Of a DNA stretch of 5,540 nt, positions 1-5,083 are shown piece after piece. The notes below the pieces were generated by a model that was not told where the DNA came from, made no database searches, and saw nothing but the letters and a program-made list of their open reading frames with translations. Location: NCBI GenBank assembly GCA_903970295.1, contig CAJCHQ010000741.1:1-5540 (forward strand). The letters are read 5' to 3'. Both the position numbers and the translations under genes were made by a program. Positions within the stretch are counted from its first letter, which is position 1, and every line of letters begins with the position of its first letter. The stretch is from Bryobacterales bacterium (GTDB taxonomy: Bacteria; Cyanobacteriota; Vampirovibrionia; Obscuribacterales; Obscuribacteraceae).

Positions 1-113
1 GGCGCTAACTGGCTATGGATATATTTGAGATTAGTGGTTTTGCCACCAAGCCCAGTGCCGTAGTAAACGATTTTGCAGTTGATCTCTCTCGCCGCGTAAT
101 TTACGAGTGCCAT
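1..113 (-). CDS. mglA: MglA-family small Ras-like GTPase, N-terminal part (runs off the left edge)
   Basis: The minus strand is open from an ATG at 113-111 to the window edge, giving 37 codons that begin [19 protein letters not shown]. Residues 19-26 (GTGLGGKT) form a Walker A/P-loop (GxxxxGK[ST]), followed by [10 protein letters not shown]. The order 'N-Y/F-x-x-REIN-x-KIVYYGxGLxGKTTNL' is the characteristic start of MglA-type GTPases, which act as polarity or motility switches in the cytoplasm and are usually turned off by a Roadblock-domain partner, MglB. An AGGA Shine-Dalgarno lies 8 nt upstream of the ATG (122-125). The gene is divergent from rpmB across a 482-bp gap; no mglB is visible on the upstream side, and the downstream side is outside the window. 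The family call is firm from the N-terminus, but whether it controls gliding, pili or something else cannot be told. The switch regions and C-terminus are not in view. Confidence 0.85.
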   Translation of the reverse strand, partial: MALVNYAAREINCKIVYYGTGLGGKTTNLKYIHSQLA

Positions 114-195
114 CCTTAATTTCCTACTCTGCTTTCACAGCTCCTCATAAGGGCTTTAGCCAACTTCAAATGACCGCCGGCTAGGAATTAGTACC

Positions 196-303
196 ATGAT
201 TCGGTCTGTAATAGAAGTGATTTTGAACCAACTGATGCAACAACACCCAAATCAATACCGGCTGGGCAGGAATCTATTCAGGCATCACTGTCTTGACAGC
301 TGA
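196..303 (+). CDS. Possible small ORF, 35 aa, unknown
   Basis: An ATG at 196 opens 35 codons ending in TGA at 301-303. The peptide begins MIRSVIEVILNQLMQQ and continues with polar, basic residues rich in His, Asn and Arg. An AGGA sequence at 183-186 sits 9 nt before the ATG, which is a plausible ribosome binding site. The first 15 residues could form a short amphipathic helix. There is no homology I recognise, the length is close to what chance allows in a 480-bp gap, and no clear promoter precedes it. It could equally be random sequence between two divergent genes. Confidence 0.15.
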   Translation: MIRSVIEVILNQLMQQHPNQYRLGRNLFRHHCLDS

Positions 304-317
304 CAACAGTCAGTCAA
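293..317. repeat. Bulged stem-loop in the mglA-rpmB intergenic region
   Basis: TTGA (293-296) pairs with TCAA (314-317) and CTGAC (300-304) pairs with GTCAG (309-313), leaving loop AACA and a 3-nt CAG bulge. A competing short palindrome, CTGTC-TT-GACAG (288-299), overlaps its left arm, so the two structures exclude each other. No T-tract follows on either strand, so this is not a typical terminator. It may be an operator or a chance structure. Confidence 0.3.
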
Positions 318-441
318 ATCTGCTCCCCCAAAAACAGACTACCACGTTACTCGCCGGGTATGGCGAAACAAAAAAGTGTAAATCTTCCTTGCCTGCGACC
401 TAGCAATCCTATCTAATCTTTCCACGTTCAAAGAATCTCTA

Positions 442-450
442 TGCTAAAAT
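442..450 (+). promoter_or_regulatory. Candidate rpmB promoter, extended -10
   Basis: TGC-TAAAAT is an extended -10 element (TGn followed by a 5/6 match to TATAAT). Transcription would start near 457. No good -35 lies 16-18 bp upstream; extended -10 promoters can work without one. It is the only convincing -10 between the intergenic region and rpmB. Confidence 0.45.
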
Positions 451-456
451 TCACGC

Positions 457-595
457 TTTGCCTGCTGCCCACCTGGCAAATACTTGTGTTTCCCAGGGCA
501 GCTACGATCTCCTGACAGCGTCTGAGAATATTTTGACAGCTGAAAGAGGTCGCCAGGGCAGTAGACTGGCTGATTTTCGTTCAGGGAATTTGGAT
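457..595 (+). other. Predicted rpmB 5' leader with repeated words
   Basis: If the TGCTAAAAT promoter is used, rpmB has a leader of about 139 nt, long for a 67-codon gene. The leader contains CCAGGGCAG twice (493-501 and 553-561, exactly 60 bp apart) and TGACAGC twice (513-519 and 534-540, 21 bp apart, about two helical turns), with a third TGACAGC upstream at 294-300. These could be protein-binding sites on DNA or RNA, for example for autoregulation, but no known ribosomal-protein leader fold was recognised. The second TGACAGC sits inside a perfect TTGACA (533-538), yet no fitting -10 follows it. Confidence 0.3.
583..587 (+). promoter_or_regulatory. rpmB ribosome binding site
   Basis: AGGGA lies 8 nt before the ATG at 596. 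It decides this start over an in-frame TTG at 458, which would add 46 residues unlike any L28 sequence. Confidence 0.6.
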
Positions 596-799
596 ATGGC
601 TAAACGATGTGATCTTTGTGGCAAGGGACCGAGAACCGGCTATAGCTACACCTTCTTGCGGTCTCACTGGAACGCTCATGATAAGCGGCGCTGGCTGCCC
701 AATCTGCAACCGGTGCGGGCAATTGTCAAAAATGCCGTCAAGCGCATGAAAGTTTGCACCAGCTGCATTAAAGCCGGAAAAATACAGAGAGCGGTCTAG
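596..799 (+). CDS. rpmB: 50S ribosomal protein L28, zinc-binding (four-cysteine) type
   Basis: This encodes 67 residues starting MAKRCDLCGKGPRTGYSY, the usual size for bacterial L28, a component of the large ribosomal subunit. The family signature is clear: CDLCGKGP at the N-terminus, a Ser-His followed by KRRWLPNLQPVRA (residues 30-42), and KVCTSCIKAGKI near the end. Cys5/Cys8 and Cys54/Cys57 form two CxxC pairs that would bind one zinc, the so-called C+ form. Some bacteria also keep a cysteine-free (C-) paralogue that replaces it under zinc starvation; none is in this window. The segment between GYSY and RSHW appears slightly longer than in many L28 proteins. The gene stands alone on this strand, convergent with hslO, and no rpmG (L33) neighbour is present. 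The ATG start is supported by the AGGGA site upstream and by the family N-terminus. Confidence 0.95.
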   Translation: MAKRCDLCGKGPRTGYSYTFLRSHWNAHDKRRWLPNLQPVRAIVKNAVKRMKVCTSCIKAGKIQRAV

Positions 800-830
800 C
801 GCATAGGCGCAGCCTCTTGCCTCGACTATT

Positions 831-860
831 GCCCCTTCCCTCGCGGAGGTGGGCACTTTT
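831..860 (+). terminator. Weak candidate terminator downstream of rpmB
   Basis: GCCC (831-834) can pair with GGGC (851-854) and CCTC (839-842) with GAGG (846-849) around a GCG loop. An asymmetric internal loop (CTTC against T) interrupts the stem. TTTT follows at 857-860, a short T-run for an intrinsic terminator. Its position 32 bp after the rpmB stop is right, but the structure is imperfect. Confidence 0.3.
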
Positions 861-865
861 CGTCG

Positions 866-886
866 GATGCGGAGTTTGGTCGCATC
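866..886. repeat. Perfect 6-bp inverted repeat in the rpmB/hslO convergent gap
   Basis: GATGCG (866-871) and CGCATC (881-886) form a perfect 6-bp stem with a 9-nt loop. It lies between the 3' ends of the convergent genes rpmB and hslO and could help end transcription from either side. Neither strand shows a proper T-tract immediately after the stem, so its role as a terminator is uncertain. Confidence 0.3.
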
Positions 887-967
887 GCTTTGACTGGCTG
901 CCTAATTACTTTTTCACTGGCGGCAGAAGCAGACACTTCCGCATTATCAGCCCGAAAGGTCTTGAAT

Positions 968-1843
968 TTAACTGCCCTTGGCCAGGTCAAGAAGTCTTTC
1001 TTTGTTCACGTAATAAAACTCGTTGCAAAAATGACAACGCCCTTCGGCTTGCCCATCTTCTTCGGCCATCGAGAGCAAATCTTTTTTATCGAGCACTTTC
1101 AGTGCTTCCAAGAAGCGCTCGCCTGAGCATTTGCAATGAAACGACAGCGGCCGGACATCGCCCAGGGGGCGCACGTCAAAACCGTTGAGGATGCGGTGGA
1201 GAATCGATTCGAGGCTCATGCCGCGGCGCATGAGAAATGTAAATGTGCCGAAAGTGGTGATGTTATTTTCGATTTTGCAGATCGTCTCTTCGGTGTGGTC
1301 GGGTAGAAGCTGCACAATCAATCCTCCTGCCGCCTCCACACCGCGCCGGCTAAGATGACAACCAACGACGACCAGAGAACCCGTCTGATCGGAAGTGACG
1401 AGATATCGATTGATATCTTCGCCGATTTCGCCCGAGGCTAATTCGACGGTTGAAGATTGCGGGCGGCCAAAGCCGTGATCGATGGTCACGTGCAGGTAGC
1501 CGGTCGTGCCGACGGCCGTGCCCACGTCAAAATTGCCCAGTGAATTGAGGGGCAATTCGGACTCGGGATTCTCGACGTAGCCCCTGACTGTGCCTTGTGG
1601 AGTGGCGTCGACGAACACTTTGCCGAGTGGTCCATTGCCATGAAATTTGAGCATGACTTGCCCGTCACGGGCCACGATCGGCGCCAACAAAACGCCCCCG
1701 GTCAAAGCTCGACCAAGGGCAGCAGTGGCTGTATAAGATAGGTTATGTCGCTTGCGAGCGGACTGAACAAGATGAGTCGTGGTGGCAATCACTGCACGGA
1801 TTGTTCCGTCCGCAGAGATCGCCTTGAGTAAACCGTCTTTCAT
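968..1843 (-). CDS. hslO: Hsp33 redox-regulated holdase chaperone
   Basis: With the start at ATG 1843 the protein has 291 residues, matching the usual Hsp33 length. It begins MKDGLLKAISADGTIRAVIA, the standard N-terminus. The core domain contains GRALTGGVLLAPI, the KFHGNGPLGKVFVDA segment and GxxRGYVENP. At the C-terminus a redox switch is intact: Cys237-Lys-Cys239 and Cys270-x-x-Cys273. In E. coli Hsp33 these cysteines are at 232/234 and 265/268, with the same 33-residue gap. They bind zinc when reduced and form disulfides under oxidative stress, which activates the chaperone. A longer in-frame ATG at 1930 would add 29 residues absent from the family and lacks a Shine-Dalgarno; GGAG (1854-1857) supports 1843. 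The gene follows prmC on the same strand across a 98-bp gap holding a probable promoter, so it may be co-transcribed with prfA-prmC and also separately expressed. Confidence 0.95.
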   Translation of the reverse strand: MKDGLLKAISADGTIRAVIATTTHLVQSARKRHNLSYTATAALGRALTGGVLLAPIVARDGQVMLKFHGNGPLGKVFVDATPQGTVRGYVENPESELPLNSLGNFDVGTAVGTTGYLHVTIDHGFGRPQSSTVELASGEIGEDINRYLVTSDQTGSLVVVGCHLSRRGVEAAGGLIVQLLPDHTEETICKIENNITTFGTFTFLMRRGMSLESILHRILNGFDVRPLGDVRPLSFHCKCSGERFLEALKVLDKKDLLSMAEEDGQAEGRCHFCNEFYYVNKERLLDLAKGS

Positions 1844-1853
1844 ATTTGCAGCG

Positions 1854-1857
1854 CTCC
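1854..1857 (-). promoter_or_regulatory. hslO ribosome binding site
   Basis: On the minus strand GGAG lies 10 nt before the ATG at 1843-1841. It supports this start over the upstream in-frame ATG at 1930, which has no purine-rich site before it and overlaps a candidate -10 box. Confidence 0.5.
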
Positions 1858-1928
1858 GGTAAAGGCGCCAACTCTGGCTAGAAATCAGCTGAGGCGCGGA
1901 CGTCACCGAAAAGAAGCCCAGCTCAATC

Positions 1929-1937
1929 ATTCTAGCA
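1929..1937 (-). promoter_or_regulatory. Candidate hslO promoter, extended -10
   Basis: Read on the minus strand this is TGC-TAGAAT, an extended -10 with a 5/6 match to TATAAT, lying just after the prmC stop codon. Transcription would begin near 1922, giving a leader of about 78 nt before the hslO ATG at 1843. No good -35 is present, but two runs of seven A (minus strand, 1947-1953 and 1962-1968) lie upstream, and the farther one is placed where an AT-rich UP element could act. It resembles the TGC-TAAAAT element upstream of rpmB. Confidence 0.4.
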
Positions 1938-1941
1938 GTAT

Positions 1942-2826
1942 TTATGTTTTTTTAACATCGGTTTTTTTGGGCGACCAGGCTGACACAACTCGAGGTTTTT
2001 TGTTCAAATCCAGAGCTTGTTTAACGTTCACCCAGCCCCGGTCCTCGAAGATTTGGGCGACTGCACCGGCTTGATTATCGCCGACTTCCATACAGACATA
2101 GCCGCCCGAATCTGTAAAATGCACAGTCAACAATCGAGCGAAATCTCTGTAATGGCCCAGTCCATCACGATCGCCACCAAACAAGGCCTGGGGCGGTTCA
2201 TAATCAACCACCTCTGGTGGCAAGTCTTTGGCTTTGGCTCTCGGAATATAAGGTGGATTGGAGACGATCAAATTCAAATCACTGGGCAAGGCCCCACGCC
2301 AATCGCCCCGAATGAATTCCACCCGCTCGGCCACTCCATGATTTTCAGCATTGAGTTTACCGATTTTGAAAGCAGTGTCCGATATTTCGATGGCATAGAC
2401 ATGAGCATCGGGAATTGCCTTGGCCAGACAGACGGCGATGGCACCACTGCCCGATCCGATGTCGGCAATGCGCGGTTTTTTTATTTTCTGCTCGAAAACA
2501 ATCTTCAAGGCCGTGTCCACAACCGTCTCTGTATCGGCTCTGGGAATGAAAACTCCTTTGCTGACTGCCAGGGTCAGACCCATAAAATCGCAGCGTTCGA
2601 GAATATATTGCAGAGGCATGCGCTCGACTCGCTTTTCAACGATCAATTCGACGTCCGCTAACCACTGCTCAGGCACTTCATCTTCGAACAGAACTTGCTT
2701 AGCGGCTGATAAGTTGGAGACGTGTTCGACGATTATGTTTACCTCGGCCCGTGCCTCAGACTCACTGATGCCGGCTTCGACCAGGACATCGCGAATTCTA
2801 CGCTTGAAATCGGACAGCGAAATCAT
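1942..2826 (-). CDS. prmC: Peptide chain release factor N5-glutamine methyltransferase
   Basis: PrmC (HemK) transfers a methyl group from S-adenosylmethionine to the glutamine of the GGQ motif in release factors RF1 and RF2, raising termination efficiency. The 294-residue product has the family layout: an N-terminal helical domain (about 1-75) that contacts the release factor, the linker PLQYILERCDF (71-81) with VFIPRADTE (92-100), a Rossmann methyltransferase domain with the SAM-binding DIGSGSG (122-128) and an acidic residue in AIEIS (145-149), and the catalytic NPPY at 190-193. EPPQALFGGDRDGL (210-223) is also typical. The start lies 4 bp after the prfA stop, so translation is probably coupled to prfA; only a weak GGTG precedes it. 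The C-terminus is lysine-rich (PKKTDVKKT), encoded by two A7 runs that could allow polymerase slippage. The substrate RF1 is encoded immediately upstream. Confidence 0.96.
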   Translation of the reverse strand: MISLSDFKRRIRDVLVEAGISESEARAEVNIIVEHVSNLSAAKQVLFEDEVPEQWLADVELIVEKRVERMPLQYILERCDFMGLTLAVSKGVFIPRADTETVVDTALKIVFEQKIKKPRIADIGSGSGAIAVCLAKAIPDAHVYAIEISDTAFKIGKLNAENHGVAERVEFIRGDWRGALPSDLNLIVSNPPYIPRAKAKDLPPEVVDYEPPQALFGGDRDGLGHYRDFARLLTVHFTDSGGYVCMEVGDNQAGAVAQIFEDRGWVNVKQALDLNKKPRVVSAWSPKKTDVKKT

Positions 2827-2830
2827 TTAG

Positions 2831-3916
2831 CTACACCAATTCGGTCGACTCGCGCAGCAGTCTTTGTTGTTCATCCAGGATGCTGGCTTCGATCACGCGA
2901 TCCAACTCGCCTTCCAGAACTTGCTGCAGACTGAAGTTCATATTCAATCGGTGGTCTGTCAGTCGATTATCTTTGTAATTGTAGGTCCGAATTTTTTCCG
3001 AACGGTCGCCTGTCCCCACCTGCATCTTGCGCTGATCGTAGATGGCCTTTTGCTGCTCTTCCAATTTCAGCTTGTAAAGCTTGTTTCTAAGAATCTGCTT
3101 GGCTCTTTCTTTGTTCTGCAATTGGCTGCGCTCTTCCGAACATGCCACCATGATCCCGGATGGTCTGTGCACGATCCGCACAGCCGTTTCCACTTTGTTC
3201 ACGTTTTGGCCGCCGGCACCGCCTGAGCGCATCGTCGAAATATCTAAATCTTTTTCGTCCAGTTGCACATCGATTTCATCGGCTTCAGGCATCACAGCTA
3301 CCGTAGCAGTCGAGGTGTGGACCCGTCCTGAGGCTTCAGTCAAGGGCACGCGTTGAACGCGATGCACTCCGGACTCGAATTTGAATTTGCTGTAAGCACC
3401 GTCGCCTTTCATGCTCACAATCACCTCTTTATAGCCGCCCAATTCACCATCGCTGGCACTCGAGACCTCCGAGGTCCAATGCATTTTATCGGCGAAGCGC
3501 AAATACATCCGGAGCAGATCGCCGGCGAAAATAGAGGCTTCATCGCCGCCAGTACCGGCGCGAATTTCAACCATAATGTCTTTATCGTCATTGGGATCTT
3601 TGGGCAAAAGCATCAAACGCAATTGATCGGTTAATTCCTGCTGGCGCACCCGCAATTGGTTCAGCTCTTGCTCGAAAAACTCGCGCGAGTCTTTGTCATT
3701 TTCGCTGCGCAAAATCACTTGCGTATCATCGATGTCTTTTTCTACTTGCCTGTAGTCCTGATAAGACTTGACGGTCTGTTCGATCGAACGCTTCGCGCGA
3801 CCCAATTGCTTAGAAGCATCCTGATCGGAAAAAACTTTAGGATCGGCCAGCCTTTCTTCCAGCTCCTGATAAGTACGCTCTATTTCCTTGAGTTTTTCAA
3901 TTAGATGTTCGTCCAT
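2831..3916 (-). CDS. prfA: Peptide chain release factor 1 (RF1)
   Basis: RF1 reads UAA and UAG stop codons in the ribosomal A site and triggers hydrolysis of peptidyl-tRNA. With the ATG at 3916 the protein has 361 residues (E. coli RF1 has 360) and begins [20 protein letters not shown] helical, probably coiled-coil N-terminal domain spans roughly residues 1-100. [18 protein letters not shown] marks the core. The stop-codon-reading PxT motif is P191-L192-T193, which distinguishes RF1 from RF2 (SPF). The catalytic GGQ is at 235-237 within a [11 protein letters not shown] context, and Q237 is the predicted PrmC target. [14 protein letters not shown] is conserved near the C-terminus. The frame stays open upstream to 4045, but that extension is translated tRNA sequence and is rejected. 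GGAAG (3923-3927) precedes the chosen start by 6 nt. The stop (TAG) is 4 bp before prmC. Confidence 0.97.
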   Translation of the reverse strand: MDEHLIEKLKEIERTYQELEERLADPKVFSDQDASKQLGRAKRSIEQTVKSYQDYRQVEKDIDDTQVILRSENDKDSREFFEQELNQLRVRQQELTDQLRLMLLPKDPNDDKDIMVEIRAGTGGDEASIFAGDLLRMYLRFADKMHWTSEVSSASDGELGGYKEVIVSMKGDGAYSKFKFESGVHRVQRVPLTEASGRVHTSTATVAVMPEADEIDVQLDEKDLDISTMRSGGAGGQNVNKVETAVRIVHRPSGIMVACSEERSQLQNKERAKQILRNKLYKLKLEEQQKAIYDQRKMQVGTGDRSEKIRTYNYKDNRLTDHRLNMNFSLQQVLEGELDRVIEASILDEQQRLLRESTELV

Positions 3917-3922
3917 CACAAG

Positions 3923-3927
3923 CTTCC
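3923..3927 (-). promoter_or_regulatory. prfA ribosome binding site
   Basis: On the minus strand GGAAG lies 6 nt before the ATG at 3916-3914. It fixes the prfA start downstream of the tRNA gene and rules out the 43-residue extension encoded by the tRNA. Confidence 0.6.
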
Positions 3928-3963
3928 AAAGAAATACGGCCAGCAAAAATCCTGAGCAAAGAA

Positions 3964-4051
3964 CGGAGAGGGAGGGATTCGAACCCTCGCTGCGCTTTTG
4001 ACGCAGACGGTCTTTCCAGGACCGCACATTCGACCACTCTGACACCTCTCC
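3964..4051 (-). tRNA. tRNA-Ser(GGA)
   Basis: An 88-nt class II tRNA folds cleanly on the minus strand. The 7-bp acceptor stem is GGAGAGG (4051-4045) with CCTCTCC (3971-3965), followed by discriminator G (3964), typical of serine tRNAs. The anticodon stem CGGTC/GACCG encloses loop CTGGAAA, giving anticodon GGA (4017-4015), which reads UCC and UCU. The long variable arm that identifies Ser has stem CTGCG/CGCAG (4006-4002 with 3994-3990) and a 7-nt loop. The T arm is GAGGG-TTCGAAT-CCCTC (3988-3972). The 3' CCA is not encoded (TTC follows), so a CCA-adding enzyme is needed. A perfect TATAAT lies 18 nt upstream. The gene ends 47 bp before prfA with no terminator between, so the primary transcript may continue into prfA. 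Confidence 0.95.
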
Positions 4052-4068
4052 GAGTAATCCGGCCGGCC

Positions 4069-4074
4069 ATTATA
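4069..4074 (-). promoter_or_regulatory. tRNA-Ser promoter -10 box with GC-rich discriminator
   Basis: The minus strand has a perfect TATAAT here, 17 nt of spacing before the tRNA 5' end at 4051. No convincing -35 lies 16-18 bp upstream. Just downstream is GGCCGGCC (4061-4068), an 8-bp palindrome covering the discriminator and start-site region. GC-rich discriminators are known from stable-RNA promoters that are repressed during the stringent response, so growth-rate control is a reasonable inference. The same promoter may drive prfA and prmC. Confidence 0.6.
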
Positions 4075-4132
4075 GCCCATGCGGCCAGCCAGGCATCGCC
4101 ACAGGCGCATAATCGTGACCGACCGTTGAGGC

Positions 4133-4154
4133 CGCGATCTGCTTCAGACTCGCG
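4133..4154 (-). repeat. Stem-loop over the tpiA stop codon
   Basis: On the minus strand CGCGA (4154-4150) pairs with TCGCG (4137-4133) and TCTG (4148-4145) pairs with CAGA (4141-4138), around an AAG loop with a single bulged G (4149). The nine-pair stem includes the TGA stop codon of tpiA (4146-4144). No T-run follows, so it is not a standard intrinsic terminator. It could protect the 3' end of tpiA mRNA or cause pausing, and it is the only structure seen between tpiA and the tRNA promoter. Confidence 0.4.
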
Positions 4155-4968
4155 ATAATAGAAGCTTAATGCGCTTCTGAGCAGACATGATCAAGGGCAC
4201 GAAGTCTTCCGCCGTCAAGGCAGCACCGCCGACAAGGGCACCGTCAATGTCTTCGAAAAGCATCAAATCGTCGATGTTCGAAGCTTTGACCGAGCCACCG
4301 TAGAGCACGGGTACGGTATCACCCACGTGCACATCCTTCTTGGTAGCATGCGTACCTTCATAAAAGTCGGTAATCGTATGGCGAATCAACTGGCAAACGC
4401 GATTGGCTTCAGCCGATTCACAGACCTTGCCGGTGCCTATCGCCCAGACCGGTTCATAGGCGACGATCAAGGGCTCGATATCAGTCTCGGCAATGTCGGC
4501 AAGAGCGGCTCCCACCTGACGTCTGACCACGGCATCGGTCAAGCCGGATTCACGCTCGTCGAGCGTTTCGCCCACACAGACGATCGGCACCAATTTGTGT
4601 TCGAGCGCTGATTTCAATTTGAGATTGACATTAGTGTTGGTTTCGGCGAAAAGCTGGCGCCTTTCCGAGTGACCGAGGATGACGTATTTGACACCGAGGT
4701 CGGTCAACATCGTCGGCGAAACTTCGCCGGTAAAAGCACCATGTGTGCGGTAGTCCATGTTCTGGGCGCCGACCCGGACATGGCTGCCGTGCACAGCCTG
4801 ACAAACTTCCTGCAAGCTGGTGAAGGGCGGGCACAAGACAACTTCAGGCAAACCCTTTTCATTGCGCACGGAGGCGACGATAGAGTCGGTCAGCTCTTTG
4901 GCTGGATGCCTCGTCTTATGCATCTTCCAGTTTCCGGCAATGATTGTCGCCCGCGTCTTTTTACTCAC
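4144..4968 (-). CDS. tpiA: Triosephosphate isomerase
   Basis: TIM interconverts dihydroxyacetone phosphate and glyceraldehyde 3-phosphate in glycolysis and gluconeogenesis, as a cytoplasmic (alpha/beta)8 barrel. With the GTG start at 4968 the product has 274 residues and begins MSKKTRATIIAGNWKMHKT. Catalytic residues are visible: Asn13 and Lys15 in GNWKMHK, His100 in GHSERR, and Glu172 in AYEPVWAIGTGK, whose WAIGTGK part is flexible loop 6. The phosphate-binding LYGGSV is at 222-227. It is a little longer than the usual 250 or so residues, mainly through a basic, hydrophobic tail (KRIKLLLSRV). The frame is open to another GTG at 4998, but AGGAG (4977-4981) sits 8 nt before the 4968 GTG and the shorter N-terminus matches the family. 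It heads the minus-strand block upstream of the tRNA and is divergent from lipA; no gapA or pgk neighbour is present. Confidence 0.96.
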   Translation of the reverse strand: MSKKTRATIIAGNWKMHKTRHPAKELTDSIVASVRNEKGLPEVVLCPPFTSLQEVCQAVHGSHVRVGAQNMDYRTHGAFTGEVSPTMLTDLGVKYVILGHSERRQLFAETNTNVNLKLKSALEHKLVPIVCVGETLDERESGLTDAVVRRQVGAALADIAETDIEPLIVAYEPVWAIGTGKVCESAEANRVCQLIRHTITDFYEGTHATKKDVHVGDTVPVLYGGSVKASNIDDLMLFEDIDGALVGGAALTAEDFVPLIMSAQKRIKLLLSRV

Positions 4969-4976
4969 CTGTGACA

Positions 4977-4981
4977 CTCCT
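4977..4981 (-). promoter_or_regulatory. tpiA ribosome binding site
   Basis: AGGAG on the minus strand lies 8 nt before the GTG at 4968-4966. It is the best Shine-Dalgarno of the window and selects this GTG over the in-frame GTG at 4998, before which the nearest purine-rich match (AAGG) is too distant. Confidence 0.75.
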
Positions 4982-5004
4982 GAAAGCTTGGAAACCACCC
5001 GGCA

Positions 5005-5010
5005 ATTTTA
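5005..5010 (-). promoter_or_regulatory. Candidate tpiA -10 box
   Basis: TAAAAT on the minus strand would place the transcript start near 4998, giving a leader of about 30 nt before the GTG at 4968. No good -35 was found at 16-18 bp. If real, it also excludes translation from the upstream GTG at 4998. Confidence 0.3.
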
Positions 5011-5083
5011 CCTTACCGAAAAAATGAAATTCTGGAAATACGCGCAAATGTAACTTAGCCGCGCCAAACCAAGGACGATGCCC

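Larger units (their letters stand above)
114..440. other. Divergent intergenic region, no firm gene
   Basis: This gap separates the mglA start (minus) from the rpmB promoter (plus). It is AT-richer than the genes and has stops in all frames at short intervals. I recognise no tRNA, riboswitch or conserved protein in it. It holds a possible 35-codon ORF (196-303), a bulged stem-loop (293-317), a 5-bp stem with a 6-nt loop (TCGCC 351-355 with GGCGA 362-366), and one copy of a TGACAGC word that recurs twice in the rpmB leader. The mglA promoter must lie here, but no convincing -10/-35 pair was found on the minus strand. Confidence 0.6.

Noticed and set aside
293..298. Perfect TTGACA (-35-like) at 293-298 and again at 533-538
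   Set aside because: Neither has a reasonable -10 box 16-18 bp downstream, so they are treated as parts of the repeated TGACAGC word.
458..595. A 46-residue upstream extension of L28 from a TTG
   Set aside because: L28 starts with the MAKRCxxCGK segment, and AGGGA precedes the ATG at 596. The upstream part is the leader.
581..856. A 91-codon minus-strand frame opposite rpmB
   Set aside because: It is a shadow of the L28 gene in the reverse strand.
898..926. CTGCC/GGCAG inverted repeat in the rpmB/hslO gap as a terminator
   Set aside because: The loop is 19 nt with a 5-bp stem, and the T-run lies inside the loop rather than after the stem.
817..1188. Plus-strand frames of 123 and 78 codons over the hslO 3' end
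   Set aside because: They are mostly antisense to hslO, have no good ribosome binding site and show no family features.
1844..1930. A 29-residue extension of Hsp33 from ATG 1930
   Set aside because: It is absent from the family, has no Shine-Dalgarno, and its ATG overlaps a candidate -10 box.
2017..2661. A 214-codon plus-strand frame opposite prmC
   Set aside because: It lies wholly antisense to a well-supported gene and its translation shows no recognisable domain. The same holds for the plus-strand frames at 2420-2830, 2722-2934, 2864-3226, 3081-3356, 3353-3634, 3656-3904, 4327-4611, 4669-4974 and 4820-5053.
3917..4045. A 43-residue N-terminal extension of RF1 (start at 4045)
   Set aside because: The extension is translated from the tRNA-Ser gene. 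The 361-residue form from ATG 3916 matches RF1 length and has its own Shine-Dalgarno.
3916..4110. A 64-codon minus-strand frame across the tRNA gene
   Set aside because: It is a chance frame through the tRNA-Ser gene and its promoter, with no protein similarity.
4969..4998. A 10-residue extension of TIM from GTG 4998
   Set aside because: AGGAG lies 8 nt before the inner GTG at 4968, and the shorter N-terminus fits the family.
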